DNA of 64,000 bases, taken from JAVVUJ01 sp964582545 (GTDB taxonomy: Bacteria; Bacillota; Clostridia; Peptostreptococcales; Anaerovoracaceae). Each line of letters begins with the position of its first letter. Positions within the stretch are counted from its first letter, which is position 1. Location of the stretch: the NCBI GenBank assembly GCA_964582545.1, contig CAZOSB010000005.1, positions 44,349-108,348 on the forward strand, written 5' to 3'. The translations under genes and the position numbers were made by a program. Positions 8,556 to 16,859 of this stretch are shown piece after piece. Under the pieces are notes generated by a model, which was given only the letters and a program-made list of their open reading frames with translations, was not told the DNA's origin and made no database searches.

Positions 8556-9842
8556 TTACTTCACCCCTTTCTTTTCAAGGTAGCTTGCGATTTCTTTTGC
8601 CGCCTCTTTTCCTTGGGCAACTGCCTCTACAACAGTCTTGCCTCCATTTACAATATCTCCGGCCGCAAAAATCCCTTCAGCATCGGTCTTTCCGCTTTCG
8701 TCAGCAAGAATTGTCCCAGTCTCATTGACCTTCACAGGTGCAACCTTTGCCATATCTTCAGCTGCCTGACCGATAGCAAATACTACTGTATCTGCCGCAA
8801 CCTTTGCTCCGGATTTTCCGTCCCTTCCGTTAAACATTACAAATTCCACTTTACCGTCACCAACGATTTCTGCAGGCGCAAAGTTTGTCGTAATTGTAAC
8901 ACCTAAGTTAATTGCATACTGAATTTCTGCCATGTTTGCAGGAGACTCTTCTAAAGTTCTTCTGTAGTAGATAGCCACATTTTCAGCTCCTGCCAATTTT
9001 GCGGTTACAGCGCAGTCCATGGCTACGTCTCCTCCACCGATAACTACTACAGTTTTGCCAATATTGATATTTCCGTTATTTTCTCTGGCTTCTTTCAGGA
9101 AATCAACAGCAGTAGTAACACCTTTCAGTTCTTTGCCCTTAACGTCAGGAGTCTTTGGCTCCCATAAGCCTGTACCTACAAAGATTGCAGAAAAGCCCTG
9201 GGATTTTATTTCGTCCAATGTGATATCTTTACCTACCTTCGTATTAAAAACAAATTTTACGCCAAGATTTTCAACAGTTTTAATATCGAAGTCTACCACA
9301 TGCTGGGGCAATCTGGCTGGTGTAATTCCATAAGTTAACACACCACCTGCTTTTGCTTCTGCTTCAAAGATAGTTACTTCATAACCTTCCTGAGCCAGTT
9401 TAGCCGCACAGGCCAGGGAAGCAGGGCCTGCTCCGATGCATGCAACCTTTTCTGATTTTTTCTGCTCAGGCGCTTTTAGGATGTTCATTCCAAAAGCTTC
9501 TTCCTGTTCTACCGCAAATCTCTGAAGTCTTCCAATTTCAATAGGTTTGTCAATACCACATCTGCTACAGGCTTCTTCGCAAAGTCTATCGTAAGGGCAC
9601 ACTCTTGCACAGCTTCCACCCATCACGTTATTTTCTCTGATGGTTTCTGCCGCACCCTTCACATTTCTAAATCTGATTGATCTGATAAACTTCCCCGGAT
9701 CCGTTCCCGCAGGGCAACCTTTGCTACAAGGTGCATCGATGCACAGTAAGCATCTGGCCGCTTCTTCCATGGCGGTTCTTGGAGTATATCCAGCCACTGC
9801 CTCAGAAGTGTAATTTGCCTTAATTACTTTACTCAACTTCAT
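8556..9842 (-). CDS. preT: NAD-dependent dihydropyrimidine dehydrogenase, PreT subunit
   Basis: A 428-residue protein of the GltD-like Fe-S/FAD family. The N-terminus carries cysteine clusters typical of GltD/PreT (CLLCIDAPCSKGCP and CARVCPYDRLCEEAC), followed by an FAD-binding GAGPASLACA motif near 137 and an NAD(P)-binding GGGDVAMDCA motif near 268, then the C-terminal GDIVNGG FAD signature. It takes electrons from NADH and passes them through its clusters to PreA. The ATG follows AAGGAGG closely. GltD (glutamate synthase small subunit) is the main alternative, but immediate linkage to preA decides for PreT. Confidence 0.86.
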   Translation of the reverse strand: MKLSKVIKANYTSEAVAGYTPRTAMEEAARCLLCIDAPCSKGCPAGTDPGKFIRSIRFRNVKGAAETIRENNVMGGSCARVCPYDRLCEEACSRCGIDKPIEIGRLQRFAVEQEEAFGMNILKAPEQKKSEKVACIGAGPASLACAAKLAQEGYEVTIFEAEAKAGGVLTYGITPARLPQHVVDFDIKTVENLGVKFVFNTKVGKDITLDEIKSQGFSAIFVGTGLWEPKTPDVKGKELKGVTTAVDFLKEARENNGNINIGKTVVVIGGGDVAMDCAVTAKLAGAENVAIYYRRTLEESPANMAEIQYAINLGVTITTNFAPAEIVGDGKVEFVMFNGRDGKSGAKVAADTVVFAIGQAAEDMAKVAPVKVNETGTILADESGKTDAEGIFAAGDIVNGGKTVVEAVAQGKEAAKEIASYLEKKGVK

Positions 9843-9982
9843 TTCCTCCTTCTTGCTATTACTTCCTTAAAATACCGAGCATTACTATGTAAGGATACTA
9901 CCAATTCTTTAATGCTTCAGGTATATGAAACCAGTTACATTTTTAATGATAACATTTTACGATTCAATGTGCAAGAACTTTT

Positions 9983-11089
9983 TTACCAATCTAAATGGAA
10001 TTTTTTTTCAGGACATATGAACGTGCATAATCCGCAACCGGTGCATTTTTCTGCATCGATCAATATCTTTTGTCCTTCCTTTTTAAGGGCATCATAGGTG
10101 CAACATTTGACACATGCATCACAAACACGATCGCATCTCTCTTGATCCACATAGGAAATGTAAGGATCCACTTTAATCTCTTCCCACGACTTCAGATGAT
10201 CCAATGCCTTTCCTCTTATTTTAGACAGTGCTGTAATATTTTTTTCTTTAGCAAAAGCATTGAGCTCATCATTAATCTTTCCAATAATTTCTACGCCATG
10301 AAGCATAACCGCCGTTCCGATCTGTACCGCAGAAGCACCTGCCATGATATATTCCAACACATGCTTATATTCTCCGATTCCGCCTATGCCACAGACTGGG
10401 ATGTCTACCGTTTGGGCAATGGTTGCCACGGAAGCCAATCCTAAAGGTCTTACCGGCGCTCCGGAGTATCCTCCATAGGTGGGTAGCATAGGACGCATGG
10501 TCTCAATATCGATTCCTAAAATGCACCGTATGGTGTTTATGGCGCTTACACCGGCACCTCCCGCCTTTTTAACCGCCTTGGCAACTCTAGAGAGGTTGGT
10601 AGCGTTCTGAGAAAGCTTGACCATGACCGGAACTCCTACGTTCTGAACTACCGCTTGCGTCATTTCAAAAACTTTTTCCGGACTGGAAGCCGCCACCTCT
10701 AAGGACTCTCCCAAGGGGGAGGATATACTCAATTCAATGGCATCCGCTCCGAATTTTTCCATTTTTATGGCTAAGTATGCCAATTCAGAGGGTGTGTGTG
10801 CACTGATGCTAGCTATAACGATACCCCCGTCGCTTTTGGCAATCGCCATCTCTCTCTCCCAGCCCTCCACTTGGATGTCACTGTACAATCGAATATTTTC
10901 AGCCCCGAAGCCATCAAAGGCAATGCGAGGTCTAACGTCTAAAAATGCATCACTTACTACAGACTCGGTAACCACGGCCCCTGCACCGGCAGCAATACCC
11001 TTGCGAATGCTTGCTCCATCTCGATTCCATGGTCCCGCCGAAATCATGATAGGGCTATTAAGTTTTAAGCCTAAAAATTCGGTTTTCAT
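9983..11089 (-). CDS. Dihydroorotate-dehydrogenase-like protein with C-terminal ferredoxin domain
   Basis: A 368-residue paralogue of PreA. The N-terminal part is a DHOD-type FMN barrel with the ISSPLGES loop, where a PreA would have SCP. Its GGYSGAPVRPLGLAS segment matches the PreA GYSGAAVKP segment. The C-terminus has a Cys-rich CDRVCDACVKCC stretch followed by a CTGCGLCTFICP cluster. Because the usual active-site cysteine is replaced in SISSP, the chemistry may differ from that of PreA or class 1 PyrD. It overlaps the LacI-family gene by one base (TGATG), so the two form an operon, and preTA lies 140 bases downstream on the same strand. The substrate is unknown; a cyclic amide or pyrimidine-like compound is inferred from the neighbours. 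Confidence 0.75.
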   Translation of the reverse strand: MKTEFLGLKLNSPIMISAGPWNRDGASIRKGIAAGAGAVVTESVVSDAFLDVRPRIAFDGFGAENIRLYSDIQVEGWEREMAIAKSDGGIVIASISAHTPSELAYLAIKMEKFGADAIELSISSPLGESLEVAASSPEKVFEMTQAVVQNVGVPVMVKLSQNATNLSRVAKAVKKAGGAGVSAINTIRCILGIDIETMRPMLPTYGGYSGAPVRPLGLASVATIAQTVDIPVCGIGGIGEYKHVLEYIMAGASAVQIGTAVMLHGVEIIGKINDELNAFAKEKNITALSKIRGKALDHLKSWEEIKVDPYISYVDQERCDRVCDACVKCCTYDALKKEGQKILIDAEKCTGCGLCTFICPEKKFHLDW

Positions 11090-12120
11090 CAGAACATCTC
11101 TCCTATTCTCTCTTTATGTCCGCATGACTTTCTGATTTTCAGCTTGGACTGCAACAAAATCTCTCCAGATAGTCTTTCTTTATCCTCATGGTCTCCCTCC
11201 ATGATATCAAATAGCAGTCTGGCTCCCACCACGCCCATCTTGTGCAACGGTTTTGCTACGGTAGTCAGCTTTGGTTCCACAATGCTGGACATCTGGATAT
11301 TATCAAAACCAATTATCGCAATGTCATCAGGCACCGCCAACCCAAAGTCTTTCATTGCATCCATAATTCCAATTGCAATAAGATCCGATGTGGCAAATAC
11401 AGCATCAGGTTTTTCCTCAAGGTTAATCAGTTTTTTCCCTGCTATATATCCACCGTGAATGCTGTTTGGGGCTTTTAAAATCAATTCTTCATTTATGAGC
11501 ATGGATTCTTCCTGCAGAGCCTGCAAATACCCCTGTAACTTTCGTTGGTTTTCTTGCTCGGGAGTGGCCCCATGTACCAATGCAATCTTGTGATATCCAA
11601 TCTCACAAAGATGTTTCACTGCCTTATTTGCAGCATTCTTACAGTCAATGCGCACCATGGGAATGGCTGCATCCATCTCTTTATTTTCTCCGATGATTAC
11701 CACCGGAACATTTTGATTGATAATCTCTTGCACCGCTTCTTTTTCCAGCATGGAAGATACTAGGACAATCCCATCCACCTTTCGCTGTATGATGTTGGCA
11801 ACGTATTTATTCTCTTTATTAACATCGTTTTCAGCATTGCACAGCAACACCATGTAACCCTTTTGATGCGCTACATCCTCAATGCCTTTTGCAACCTCCA
11901 TATAACCGGGATTCAACATGTTAGGAATGATCAGTCCAATAGAGTTCGTCCTATTGAAGTTCAATCCACGGGCAAACCAATTGGGAGTATATTCGGATTC
12001 TTTTATTACCGTAAGAATTTTTTCCTTGGTGGGCTCTGCCACATGCTGTGGGTGATTTAATACGCGAGATACAGTTGCCACTGAAACCCCCGCCTTTTTT
12101 GCTATCTCTTTAATATTCAT
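11089..12120 (-). CDS. LacI-family transcriptional regulator
   Basis: A 343-residue LacI/GalR repressor. The first 25 residues form the helix-turn-helix (IKEIAKKAGVSVATVSRVLN) with the hinge following, and residues 60-335 form the periplasmic-binding-protein-like effector domain. The ATG at 12120 is preferred because LacI proteins begin right at this helix; an in-frame ATG at 12135 lacks a ribosome-binding site. The stop overlaps the start of the DHOD-like gene, which points to local control of this gene and perhaps of preTA by a small ligand. LacI proteins are usually sugar- or purine-responsive, so linkage to pyrimidine-type oxidoreductases is notable. Confidence 0.9.
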   Translation of the reverse strand: MNIKEIAKKAGVSVATVSRVLNHPQHVAEPTKEKILTVIKESEYTPNWFARGLNFNRTNSIGLIIPNMLNPGYMEVAKGIEDVAHQKGYMVLLCNAENDVNKENKYVANIIQRKVDGIVLVSSMLEKEAVQEIINQNVPVVIIGENKEMDAAIPMVRIDCKNAANKAVKHLCEIGYHKIALVHGATPEQENQRKLQGYLQALQEESMLINEELILKAPNSIHGGYIAGKKLINLEEKPDAVFATSDLIAIGIMDAMKDFGLAVPDDIAIIGFDNIQMSSIVEPKLTTVAKPLHKMGVVGARLLFDIMEGDHEDKERLSGEILLQSKLKIRKSCGHKERIGEMF

Positions 12121-12167
12121 CTTTGCACCCGTCATCAGTTTTTAATAATCGTAATCTTAGAATATCA

Positions 12168-12199
12168 AAATAAAAAGGCCTTTTCAAGCCTTTTTATTT
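12168..12199 (-). terminator. Terminator after the spoIIQ-like gene
   Basis: A 12-bp stem (12168-12179 with 12188-12199) rich in A/T at its base and GGC at its tip, with an 8-base loop, lies about 50 bases after the M23 peptidase stop. Confidence 0.75.
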
Positions 12200-12250
12200 G
12201 TAACATGAGAAATATCTATAATATTTGACAGGAAGAATTTAAGAAAAAAT

Positions 12251-12925
12251 TTATTGTTGGTTTAGAAAGGTTTCAGGGTTAATCTTCATTCCATCTTTCA
12301 CAATTTCAAAGTGCAAATGGGCGGGTTCGAGACTCTCGAAAAGGGATGAGGTACCTACTTTACTGATGGGTGTACCCATCTTTACAATATCTCCATTTCC
12401 AACCATCTCTGTAGTGCTTAAATTGGAGTACCTAGATGTAATTCCTTCCGGATGCAAGATTTCTATGGTTATGCCCAATCTGTCATCCGTATATACAGCT
12501 GTTACCGTTCCGTCCGAAATGGCGACTACTTCCGTTTCTAAAGGAGCCTCATAATCTACCCCTTCATGAATAACATACTGCTCCAAGGTCTTGGAAAGAA
12601 CGGGAAAATCCGTTGAATAACCTATGGTTACCGTTCCTTGTATCGGCAGCATATAGGTGATTGGTTGAATTTCCTCCTGCTTGGGCTCCCTGTTACCCTC
12701 TAAATTGGGACCTTTGTTGCTATCCACCACAGGCACAGGATTCACTACCTTCTGACCCTCTTCCTTGGCTTGGTCTTCATTTGCAATACGTATGTTATTT
12801 TCCGGTTCTACTTTTAGCTGATTCAAACTAGTTCTCATAGTAAAAATGGACGCAATGGCTAAAACGCAAAAGCAGAGTGTAATTGCAATAGCCACTTTAT
12901 CATTTGATCTTTTTTTCGTTCTCAT
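12251..12925 (-). CDS. spoIIQ: SpoIIQ-like M23 (LytM) membrane peptidase
   Basis: A 224-residue protein with a short basic cytoplasmic start, one membrane segment (about residues 12-33), a linker rich in Glu and Pro, and a C-terminal LytM/M23 domain. The zinc ligands appear intact: HEGVDYE (HxxxD) and HLHFE (HxH). SpoIIQ sits in the forespore membrane and pairs with SpoIIIAH across the intermembrane space during engulfment; clostridial SpoIIQ, unlike that of Bacillus, keeps the catalytic residues. The ATG at 12925 has GGAGG eight bases upstream; the GTG at 12934 lies inside that site. No spoIIIAH is in the window, so assignment to SpoIIQ rather than a general LytM protein rests on size and architecture. 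Confidence 0.7.
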   Translation of the reverse strand: MRTKKRSNDKVAIAITLCFCVLAIASIFTMRTSLNQLKVEPENNIRIANEDQAKEEGQKVVNPVPVVDSNKGPNLEGNREPKQEEIQPITYMLPIQGTVTIGYSTDFPVLSKTLEQYVIHEGVDYEAPLETEVVAISDGTVTAVYTDDRLGITIEILHPEGITSRYSNLSTTEMVGNGDIVKMGTPISKVGTSSLFESLEPAHLHFEIVKDGMKINPETFLNQQ

Positions 12926-12931
12926 TAAAAA

Positions 12932-12981
12932 CACCTCCGAAAGTATTATTTACCTATTTCAATCAATTCATACTTCGGAGG
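12932..12981 (-). promoter_or_regulatory. Hairpin masking the spoIIQ ribosome-binding site
   Basis: On the minus strand CCTCCGAAGTAT (12981-12970) can pair with ATACTTTCGGAGG (12946-12934) with one bulge and a 23-base loop. The second arm contains the ribosome-binding site of spoIIQ. A GTATG-N14-GGTAAATAAT stretch inside the loop weakly resembles a forespore (sigma-F/G) promoter; transcripts from there would lack the first arm. Confidence 0.5.
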
Positions 12982-13037
12982 AATTATTTTTTTACAGGTT
13001 ATAATTTAACTCTCATTAGATTATTTTTTAATCTGAT

Positions 13038-13730
13038 TTATATGAGAAGTGCCATTATAGGGGAAAGTACAGCCACCAGTGTGCCGGAAAGAGCCATGGC
13101 CAAGCTGCTCATGCTGCCTTCTATCTCGCTTTCTTTGAAAGCTCTGGCAGTACCTACCGCATGACTCATACTTCCAATGGCAATTCCTCTGGCAACTTTA
13201 TTTTTAATCCTCATGAGGTTCATAATCTCGGGACCCATTACAGTACCCATAATGCCGGCCAAAACCACCAAAGCCACCGTCAACGCCGGAATACCGCCGA
13301 TAATAGCTGACACTTCGATGGCGATGGGATTTGTTGCGTTCTTTGGCAACATGGAAAGGAGCAACCTCCTGTCCGTCCCCATGAGTTTCCCCAGCAGAAT
13401 CATGGATCCCATAGTGGTGATAGTTCCAGAACAGATTCCAATAACAATGGGAATGGCATTCCGTCTCAAAATATTAAAATTCCTGAACAGGGGTACTGCC
13501 ATGGCTACCGCTGTTGCCGGCAATAAAAAATTCAGCAATAGATTTTTTTCATAATACACTTCATACGGGATCTGAAATCCTTTCAAAAATAGGATGATAA
13601 GAAGACCTGAAATCAAGACCGGTTGCATAAAACTCCATCCCGTTTTTCTATAGAGATACTGTCCCAGCCAAAAACTTCCCAGTGTAAGGATTATGCCGGA
13701 AATGGGATTGGCCGAAAAAAATTCCTGCAT
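13038..13730 (-). CDS. lrgB: LrgB/CidB-family membrane protein
   Basis: A 230-residue protein with about six membrane segments and the conserved LrgB features: LPKNATNPIAIEVS, a GGIPALT turn and the SHAVGTARAFKE motif near the end. LrgA/LrgB and CidA/CidB pairs control murein hydrolase release and programmed lysis in staphylococci; more recent work ties LrgAB and plant homologues to pyruvate or glycolate export. It begins one base after the lrgA stop, so the two are translated together. The gene ends about 110 bases before spoIIQ on the same strand. Confidence 0.88.
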   Translation of the reverse strand: MQEFFSANPISGIILTLGSFWLGQYLYRKTGWSFMQPVLISGLLIILFLKGFQIPYEVYYEKNLLLNFLLPATAVAMAVPLFRNFNILRRNAIPIVIGICSGTITTMGSMILLGKLMGTDRRLLLSMLPKNATNPIAIEVSAIIGGIPALTVALVVLAGIMGTVMGPEIMNLMRIKNKVARGIAIGSMSHAVGTARAFKESEIEGSMSSLAMALSGTLVAVLSPIMALLI

Positions 13731-13731
13731 T

Positions 13732-14112
13732 TTAATATTCCTCCTTGGAAAGATTCCTTTTTTCTTCCCTTTTTTGCATCCATAAAATCGAAAACTCGGT
13801 GGTTCTCCCCGCTACAAAATATCCCAAAAGAATGCTTACAACTAAGGGGACTAATATCTTCAAAGCTTGGGTCCACAATAGGTCAAAGTAAAGCATAACA
13901 CCCACCGTAGGAACTACAAAGAAGACCGCCAAGTATTGAACGATGAAATCGCTCACCTTGTCCACATCCTTTAGACCGATCAACTTAAACAAAAGGCATA
14001 AAAAGAGAATCACCATTCCCAACACGTTGGCAGGCAATTGAATGCCTGAGTAATAGGTAATCAAGTACCCTAAAAATAATGCTCCAAACAAAATAAATAT
14101 TTGCTTAATCAT
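13732..14112 (-). CDS. lrgA: LrgA/CidA-family holin-like membrane protein
   Basis: A 126-residue protein with four predicted membrane segments and a charged C-terminus, the standard form of LrgA/CidA. The segment GIQLPANVLGMVILFLCLL is typical of the family, as is VVPTVGVM. It is thought to oligomerise in the membrane like a holin or antiholin and acts with LrgB, encoded directly downstream. The start at 14112 follows a weak AAAGGGA site. It lies 45 bases behind ecfT on the same strand, so it could be part of a longer transcript. No LytS/LytR regulator gene is nearby. Confidence 0.85.
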   Translation of the reverse strand: MIKQIFILFGALFLGYLITYYSGIQLPANVLGMVILFLCLLFKLIGLKDVDKVSDFIVQYLAVFFVVPTVGVMLYFDLLWTQALKILVPLVVSILLGYFVAGRTTEFSILWMQKREEKRNLSKEEY

Positions 14113-14157
14113 GATTCACTGAAAATCCCTTTTCATAATTTAATGTTTTAATTCCTG

Positions 14158-14958
14158 TTAAAAATAAATCCTTAAACCTAAGATAATGGTTAAAAACACT
14201 ATAAAAATTAATGCTGCCAAAAGATCTCTCCTTTGAAACCGCATTGCCGTCATCCTCGTCCGATTGTTTCCTCCTCTGTAGCACCTAGCCTCCATTGCCA
14301 TGGCCAAATCCTGCGCAATGCGAAAGGCACTGATAAACAATGGAATCAACAGGGGGATTAACGCTTTCGCCCTTCGCATGAGGTTTCCCGTTTCAAAATC
14401 TGCTCCCCTGGCCATCTGCGCTTTCATAATCTTATCCGTTTCTTCTAACAGGGTCGGTATAAATCGCAACGCAATGGTCATCATCATGGCCAATTCATGG
14501 GCAGGAATTCCCACACGTTTCCAGGGATTTAACAATCTTTCAATGCCATCGGTGAGGCTGATAGGTTTGGTGGTCAAGGTCAAAAGGGAAGATCCTATAA
14601 TGATTAGGATCAATCTGCTGGCCATAAAGAATGCGTTGTAAAGACCCTCCTTGGTGATGGTCAAGAAACCCAGCTTTGCTATGGGCGTACCAGCAGTCAT
14701 GAACATATTGATAGTAAAGGTAAATATAATAATTAAAAAAATGGGCCTTAAACCCTTTAATATGAATCGCAAAGGTACATGAGACACTGAGATAACCACA
14801 CCTAAGATCAATAGAGCTATAAGAAAACCGATGAAGCTTTTTACCAAAAATAAGGAAACCATATAGGCTAAAGTACCCATGATTTTTGTTCTTGGATCCA
14901 ACTTATGAATTACCGAGTCCCCCGGATAATATTGCCCTAAAGTAATGTCTCTTATCAT
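14158..14958 (-). CDS. ecfT: ECF transporter transmembrane subunit EcfT
   Basis: A 266-residue membrane protein of the energy-coupling factor family. It has five or so membrane segments and the two short Ala-Arg-Gly coupling motifs that contact the ATPases: AQMARGADF and MAMEARCYRGG. EcfT links the two ATPases to interchangeable substrate-binding S components for vitamins and metals. Its start overlaps the ecfA2 stop by four bases (ATGA). No S component lies beside it, which is the rule for shared group II ECF modules in Firmicutes. Confidence 0.92.
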   Translation of the reverse strand: MIRDITLGQYYPGDSVIHKLDPRTKIMGTLAYMVSLFLVKSFIGFLIALLILGVVISVSHVPLRFILKGLRPIFLIIIFTFTINMFMTAGTPIAKLGFLTITKEGLYNAFFMASRLILIIIGSSLLTLTTKPISLTDGIERLLNPWKRVGIPAHELAMMMTIALRFIPTLLEETDKIMKAQMARGADFETGNLMRRAKALIPLLIPLFISAFRIAQDLAMAMEARCYRGGNNRTRMTAMRFQRRDLLAALIFIVFLTIILGLRIYF

Positions 14959-15821
14959 GCTGTCCCTTTTTCATTTAGAAATTTTAAAATTTCACCTAAA
15001 GTTTCTTCTAAAGTAAATTGAAAAATATTTACGGATTTATGTTTAGCTTTTAAAACATTTAAAAAAGATGTGGTCGGGGGCAACGCCAGCCCTATGCTGT
15101 CCAGCATGTCGGACTGAGAAAACACCTCTTCAGGTGTGCCCTGAAGTACTAACCTTCCCTTTTCCATCACAAAAATTTTATTGGATAAACGTGCGATATC
15201 ATCCATGTTGTGTGATACTAAAATCGTGATGGTGCCTTGATCTCTGTGAATCTTCTGCAACATGTTTAAAATGTCCTTGTGGGCTCTCGGATCTAGTCCG
15301 GCTGTAGGCTCATCCAAAATGAGAACTTCCGGCTTCATTGCCAACACTCCTGCAATTGCAACCCTTCTCTTCTGCCCTCCTGAAAGCTCGAAGGGAGATC
15401 TATGGCTGATGGTTTCATAGTCTAATCCCACCAATTCCAAAGCTTCCCTCACCCTTTGGAGGGTTTCCTCTTCTGAGCATCCCAAATTCAGAGGTCCGAA
15501 GGCCACATCCTTGTGGATAGTTTCTTCAAAGAGCTGATACTCGGGATACTGAAAAACCAATCCAATTTTTTTACGGATTTCCATCATAGACACACCTTTG
15601 GATGTAATGTCCACTCCGTCCAACAGGATTTTTCCCGAAGTGGGTTTTATCAAACCATTTAAGTGTTGAATCAATGTGGATTTTCCGGACCCCGTGTGAC
15701 CGATCAGTCCAATAAACTCTCCCTTTTTTATAGAAAAACTCACATCCGTCAAGGCACACGCTTCATATGGTGAGCCCTGACTGTAAATGTGTTGTAAATT
15801 TTCGACTTGAATGTAATCCAT
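14955..15821 (-). CDS. ecfA2: ECF transporter ATPase EcfA2
   Basis: A 288-residue ABC ATPase. Walker A is GHTGSGKST (near 40), the signature is LSGGQKRRVA, Walker B is EVLILDEPTAGLD and the switch His is in VSHNMDD. The FQYPEYQLFEETI stretch after the Q-loop is typical of EcfA2. It forms a heterodimer with EcfA1 and powers uptake through EcfT. The gene follows ecfA1 by 18 bases and overlaps ecfT. In many Firmicutes these three genes sit behind rplQ and before truA; here no ribosomal genes flank them. Confidence 0.92.
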   Translation of the reverse strand: MDYIQVENLQHIYSQGSPYEACALTDVSFSIKKGEFIGLIGHTGSGKSTLIQHLNGLIKPTSGKILLDGVDITSKGVSMMEIRKKIGLVFQYPEYQLFEETIHKDVAFGPLNLGCSEEETLQRVREALELVGLDYETISHRSPFELSGGQKRRVAIAGVLAMKPEVLILDEPTAGLDPRAHKDILNMLQKIHRDQGTITILVSHNMDDIARLSNKIFVMEKGRLVLQGTPEEVFSQSDMLDSIGLALPPTTSFLNVLKAKHKSVNIFQFTLEETLGEILKFLNEKGTA

Positions 15822-15839
15822 CTCTATTCCTTACTGCTA

Positions 15840-16694
15840 TCAGTTTGTTTCCTTTGAAAGAAGGTAGTTTGCCAATTGACTGTCTTTTATCACATTGTGA
15901 GGTACCTGAATGCCCTTGTCCCTCAATTTCTGAGCCAACTCAACTGCCAGAGGAACGGCAAGCCCCATTTCCTGAATTTCTTTCGAACTTTGAAATACCA
16001 TTTCGGGGGTTCCCTCTAAAACAACCTTCCCTTTATCCATAATAATAATTCGATCCGCTTCTGCAGCTTCCTCCATAAAATGAGTAATCAGTAAAATGGT
16101 GATTCCCTCCTGATGCAGCTGTTTAATGATCTCCATCACTTCCCTCCTACCATTGGGATCTAACATAGCGGTAGGCTCATCCATGATGATGCATTTGGGT
16201 TTCATTGCCACCACTCCCGCAATGGCAATTCTTTGCTTCTGACCACCCGAAAGCAAGTGAGGGGCGCTTTTCCTCTTTTCAAACATGTTTACGGCGTAGA
16301 GAGAAGAGTCTACCCTCTTCCGTATTTCTCCAGGCTCAATCCCTAAATTTTCAGGGCCAAATGCCACATCATCCTCTACGATGGAAGATACCAGCTGATT
16401 GTCGGGATTTTGAAATACCATACCTGCAGTCTGCCGAATTTCCCACAGGTTTTCTTCCTCCGCAGTATTCATGCCATCCACATAAACAATGCCTTCCGAG
16501 GGCAATAACAAGGCGTTGATGTTTTTTCCAAAGGTGGATTTACCCGAACCATTTTGTCCAATAATGGCCGTGAAGCTTCCTTCTTGAATCTCCAAGGATA
16601 CCCCAATCAACGCTTGAAGGGGGATGCTGTCTTCCCCTTGCTTGTATATAAATGTCAGATTTTCAGTTTTGATTATCTCATTTAGTTTACTCAT
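15840..16694 (-). CDS. ecfA1: ECF transporter ATPase EcfA1
   Basis: A 284-residue ABC ATPase with Walker A GQNGSGKST (near 46), signature LLSGGQKQRIAIA, Walker B CIIMDEPTAMLD and switch ITHFMEE. The VFQNPDNQLVSSIVEDD region marks EcfA1. It heads the ecfA1-ecfA2-ecfT operon. No ribosome-binding site precedes the ATG; the sequence just upstream is TATATTGTT, and a strong promoter places the expected transcript start within a few bases of the ATG, so the mRNA may be nearly leaderless. Confidence 0.92.
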   Translation of the reverse strand: MSKLNEIIKTENLTFIYKQGEDSIPLQALIGVSLEIQEGSFTAIIGQNGSGKSTFGKNINALLLPSEGIVYVDGMNTAEEENLWEIRQTAGMVFQNPDNQLVSSIVEDDVAFGPENLGIEPGEIRKRVDSSLYAVNMFEKRKSAPHLLSGGQKQRIAIAGVVAMKPKCIIMDEPTAMLDPNGRREVMEIIKQLHQEGITILLITHFMEEAAEADRIIIMDKGKVVLEGTPEMVFQSSKEIQEMGLAVPLAVELAQKLRDKGIQVPHNVIKDSQLANYLLSKETN

Positions 16695-16702
16695 AACAAT
16701 AT

Positions 16703-16730
16703 ATTATACACTAAATAACATTAATTGCAA
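16703..16730 (-). promoter_or_regulatory. Promoter of ecfA1-ecfA2-ecfT, possibly leaderless
   Basis: TTGCAA (16730-16725) and TATAAT (16708-16703) on the minus strand are 16 bases apart. The -10 ends only eight bases before the ecfA1 ATG. Confidence 0.65.
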
Positions 16731-16754
16731 GAAAAAGACAATTTGGATTATGGC

Positions 16755-16790
16755 AAAAAAAGGCAAGCCTAAGTGTGATTGTAGCTTGCC
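16755..16790 (-). terminator. Terminator after the FliD-like gene
   Basis: GGCAAGC (16762-16768) pairs with GCTTGCC (16784-16790), and on the minus strand the stem is followed by seven T residues. Confidence 0.7.
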
Positions 16791-16859
16791 AGTAGTTTAT
16801 AAAATTATTTTGCCTTCCTATGCAAGGCAAGGTCATGCCAATGCAGGAGTAATGCAAAG

